From: JBECKR01 sp040235415
GTDB lineage: Bacteria > Acidobacteriota > Polarisedimenticolia > Polarisedimenticolales > Polarisedimenticolaceae
Assembly: GCA_040235415.1 (NCBI GenBank)
Contig: JBECKR010000021.1
Span: 1 to 6,832, forward strand
Reading direction: 5' to 3'
Length of the DNA: 6,832 bases
How positions within the stretch are numbered: position 1 is the stretch's first letter; each line of letters opens with the position of its first letter. Under the pieces are notes generated by a model. That model was not told the DNA's origin. It was given only the letters and a program-made list of their open reading frames with translations, and did not search any database. Of this stretch, positions 6,370 to 6,832 are shown piece by piece. Made by a program: the position numbers and the translations under genes.

Positions 6370-6421
6370 GCGGGGCTGTCTCCTGCTCTCGGTTTCCGGG
6401 CCGCTCGGGGGCGGAGATCGG

Positions 6422-6429
6422 ATTCTATA
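6422..6429 (-). promoter_or_regulatory. Possible -10 of the ABC exporter operon
   Basis: In the 76-nt gap between the TPR gene and the ATPase, the minus strand carries GGTATAGAATCC, which offers TAGAAT (6427-6422, five of six consensus bases) or TATAGA (6429-6424) as a -10 hexamer. No good -35 is visible at the right distance. An inverted repeat, TCCGGGCC (6395-6402) and GGCCCGGA (6435-6442), brackets the site with 32 nt between the arms and could be an operator or simply a GC-rich coincidence. Confidence 0.4.
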
Positions 6430-6445
6430 CCGCCGGCCCGGAGCT

Positions 6446-6832
6446 TCAGCGCGCGAGCGCGCGGCGGGCCGCGGCGTCGGACGGATCGGCCTCGAGCGCT
6501 CGGCGCCACGCGGCCCGCGCCGCATCCGCCCGTCCCGCCTCGTCGAACGCCCGTCCCAGGGCGAGCCACCCCCGGGCGTCGCGCGGGTTGCGGGCGGAGT
6601 ACGCCTCGAGCTCCGTCTCGGCCTCGTCGAGACGGCCGACGCGCGCCAGGCCGAGCGCGAGGTTGAGCCGCGCCTCGTCGAGGTCGGGATCCCGCGCGAG
6701 CGCGCGCCGCGTCCGCAGGATGCCGTCCTCGTAGCGTCCCGCCCGGAGCAGCATCGCGCCGAGGTTGGCGTTCGCCGAGACGTCGTCGGGATCGATCGCG
6801 AGCGCCTTGCGGTACCACGCCGTCGCGGCGCC
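6446..6832 (-). CDS. TPR-repeat protein, C-terminal part (cut by right edge)
   Basis: The frame is open from the right end of the window to a stop at 6446-6448, giving the last 128 residues of a longer protein; the true start is outside. The sequence is a run of tetratricopeptide repeats. A partial repeat (AWYRKALAIDPDD, 5-17) is followed by three full ones beginning near residues 18, 52 and 86. Each shows the TPR spacing of small residues and the closing A/P pattern (NLGAMLLRAGRYEDG...ALARDPD; NLALGLARVGRLDEAE; WLALGRAFDEAGRADAARAAWRRALEADPSD). Such repeats form a helical scaffold for protein contacts. No catalytic or membrane part is visible in what remains, so the overall role cannot be stated. 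It is followed after 76 nt by the ABC exporter genes on the same strand, which may have their own promoter. Confidence 0.9.
   Translation of the reverse strand, partial: GAATAWYRKALAIDPDDVSANANLGAMLLRAGRYEDGILRTRRALARDPDLDEARLNLALGLARVGRLDEAETELEAYSARNPRDARGWLALGRAFDEAGRADAARAAWRRALEADPSDAAARRALAR

Noticed and set aside
5734..6666. A 310-codon plus-strand open frame antisense to the ABC ATPase and TPR genes
   Set aside because: Shadow of the ATPase gene, which carries all ABC motifs on the other strand; no domain or start signal of its own.

Overview
High-GC bacterial DNA with clear Shine-Dalgarno sites in its core genes and several GTG starts. The core genes use almost only G or C at third codon positions. 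Gene content (E. coli-type NADP isocitrate dehydrogenase next to an LDH-like malate dehydrogenase, an ABC-2 exporter, a stand-alone NFACT-R protein, a thioredoxin-fold ferredoxin) fits a GC-rich environmental phylum such as Acidobacteriota, Gemmatimonadota, Eisenbacteria or Myxococcota. The sequence alone does not settle which.

Layout. (1) 1-1264 is an accessory patch. It holds the N-terminus of an IS630-type transposase running off the left edge (minus strand), two small unrecognised plus-strand genes (a charged 69-aa protein and a 66-aa two-helix membrane protein), and a gene-poor stretch. That stretch ends in the decayed C-terminus of a tyrosine recombinase, with an in-frame stop between the HxxR box and the catalytic tyrosine. 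Codon use here is visibly less GC-biased. (2) 1345-2144, plus strand: a short NFACT-R (DUF814) RNA-binding-type protein followed after 29 nt by a thioredoxin-like [2Fe-2S] ferredoxin. Both lack a Shine-Dalgarno site and have an extended -10-like element (TGCTACNNT) just before the ATG, suggesting leaderless or nearly leaderless transcripts. (3) 2147-4528, minus strand: an icd-mdh TCA-cycle operon with a good sigma70-type promoter (TTGACA, 18 nt, TAGTCT), a roughly 110-nt leader with a hairpin, and a strong terminator hairpin that overlaps the end of the convergent ferredoxin gene. (4) 4562-6369, minus strand: an ABC exporter pair, ATPase then ABC-2 permease, coupled by a GTGA start/stop overlap. 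(5) 6446-6832, minus strand: the C-terminal part of a TPR-repeat protein cut by the right edge.

The two TCA enzymes convert isocitrate to 2-oxoglutarate (making NADPH) and interconvert malate and oxaloacetate, so co-transcription matches their supply of reducing power and carbon skeletons. The ABC pair forms a complete half-size exporter set of unknown substrate. No defence system, CRISPR array, tRNA or rRNA was seen. The least ordinary points are the broken integrase, the NFACT-R/ferredoxin pair with its shared promoter architecture, and the ABC ATPase lacking the usual Q-loop glutamine.
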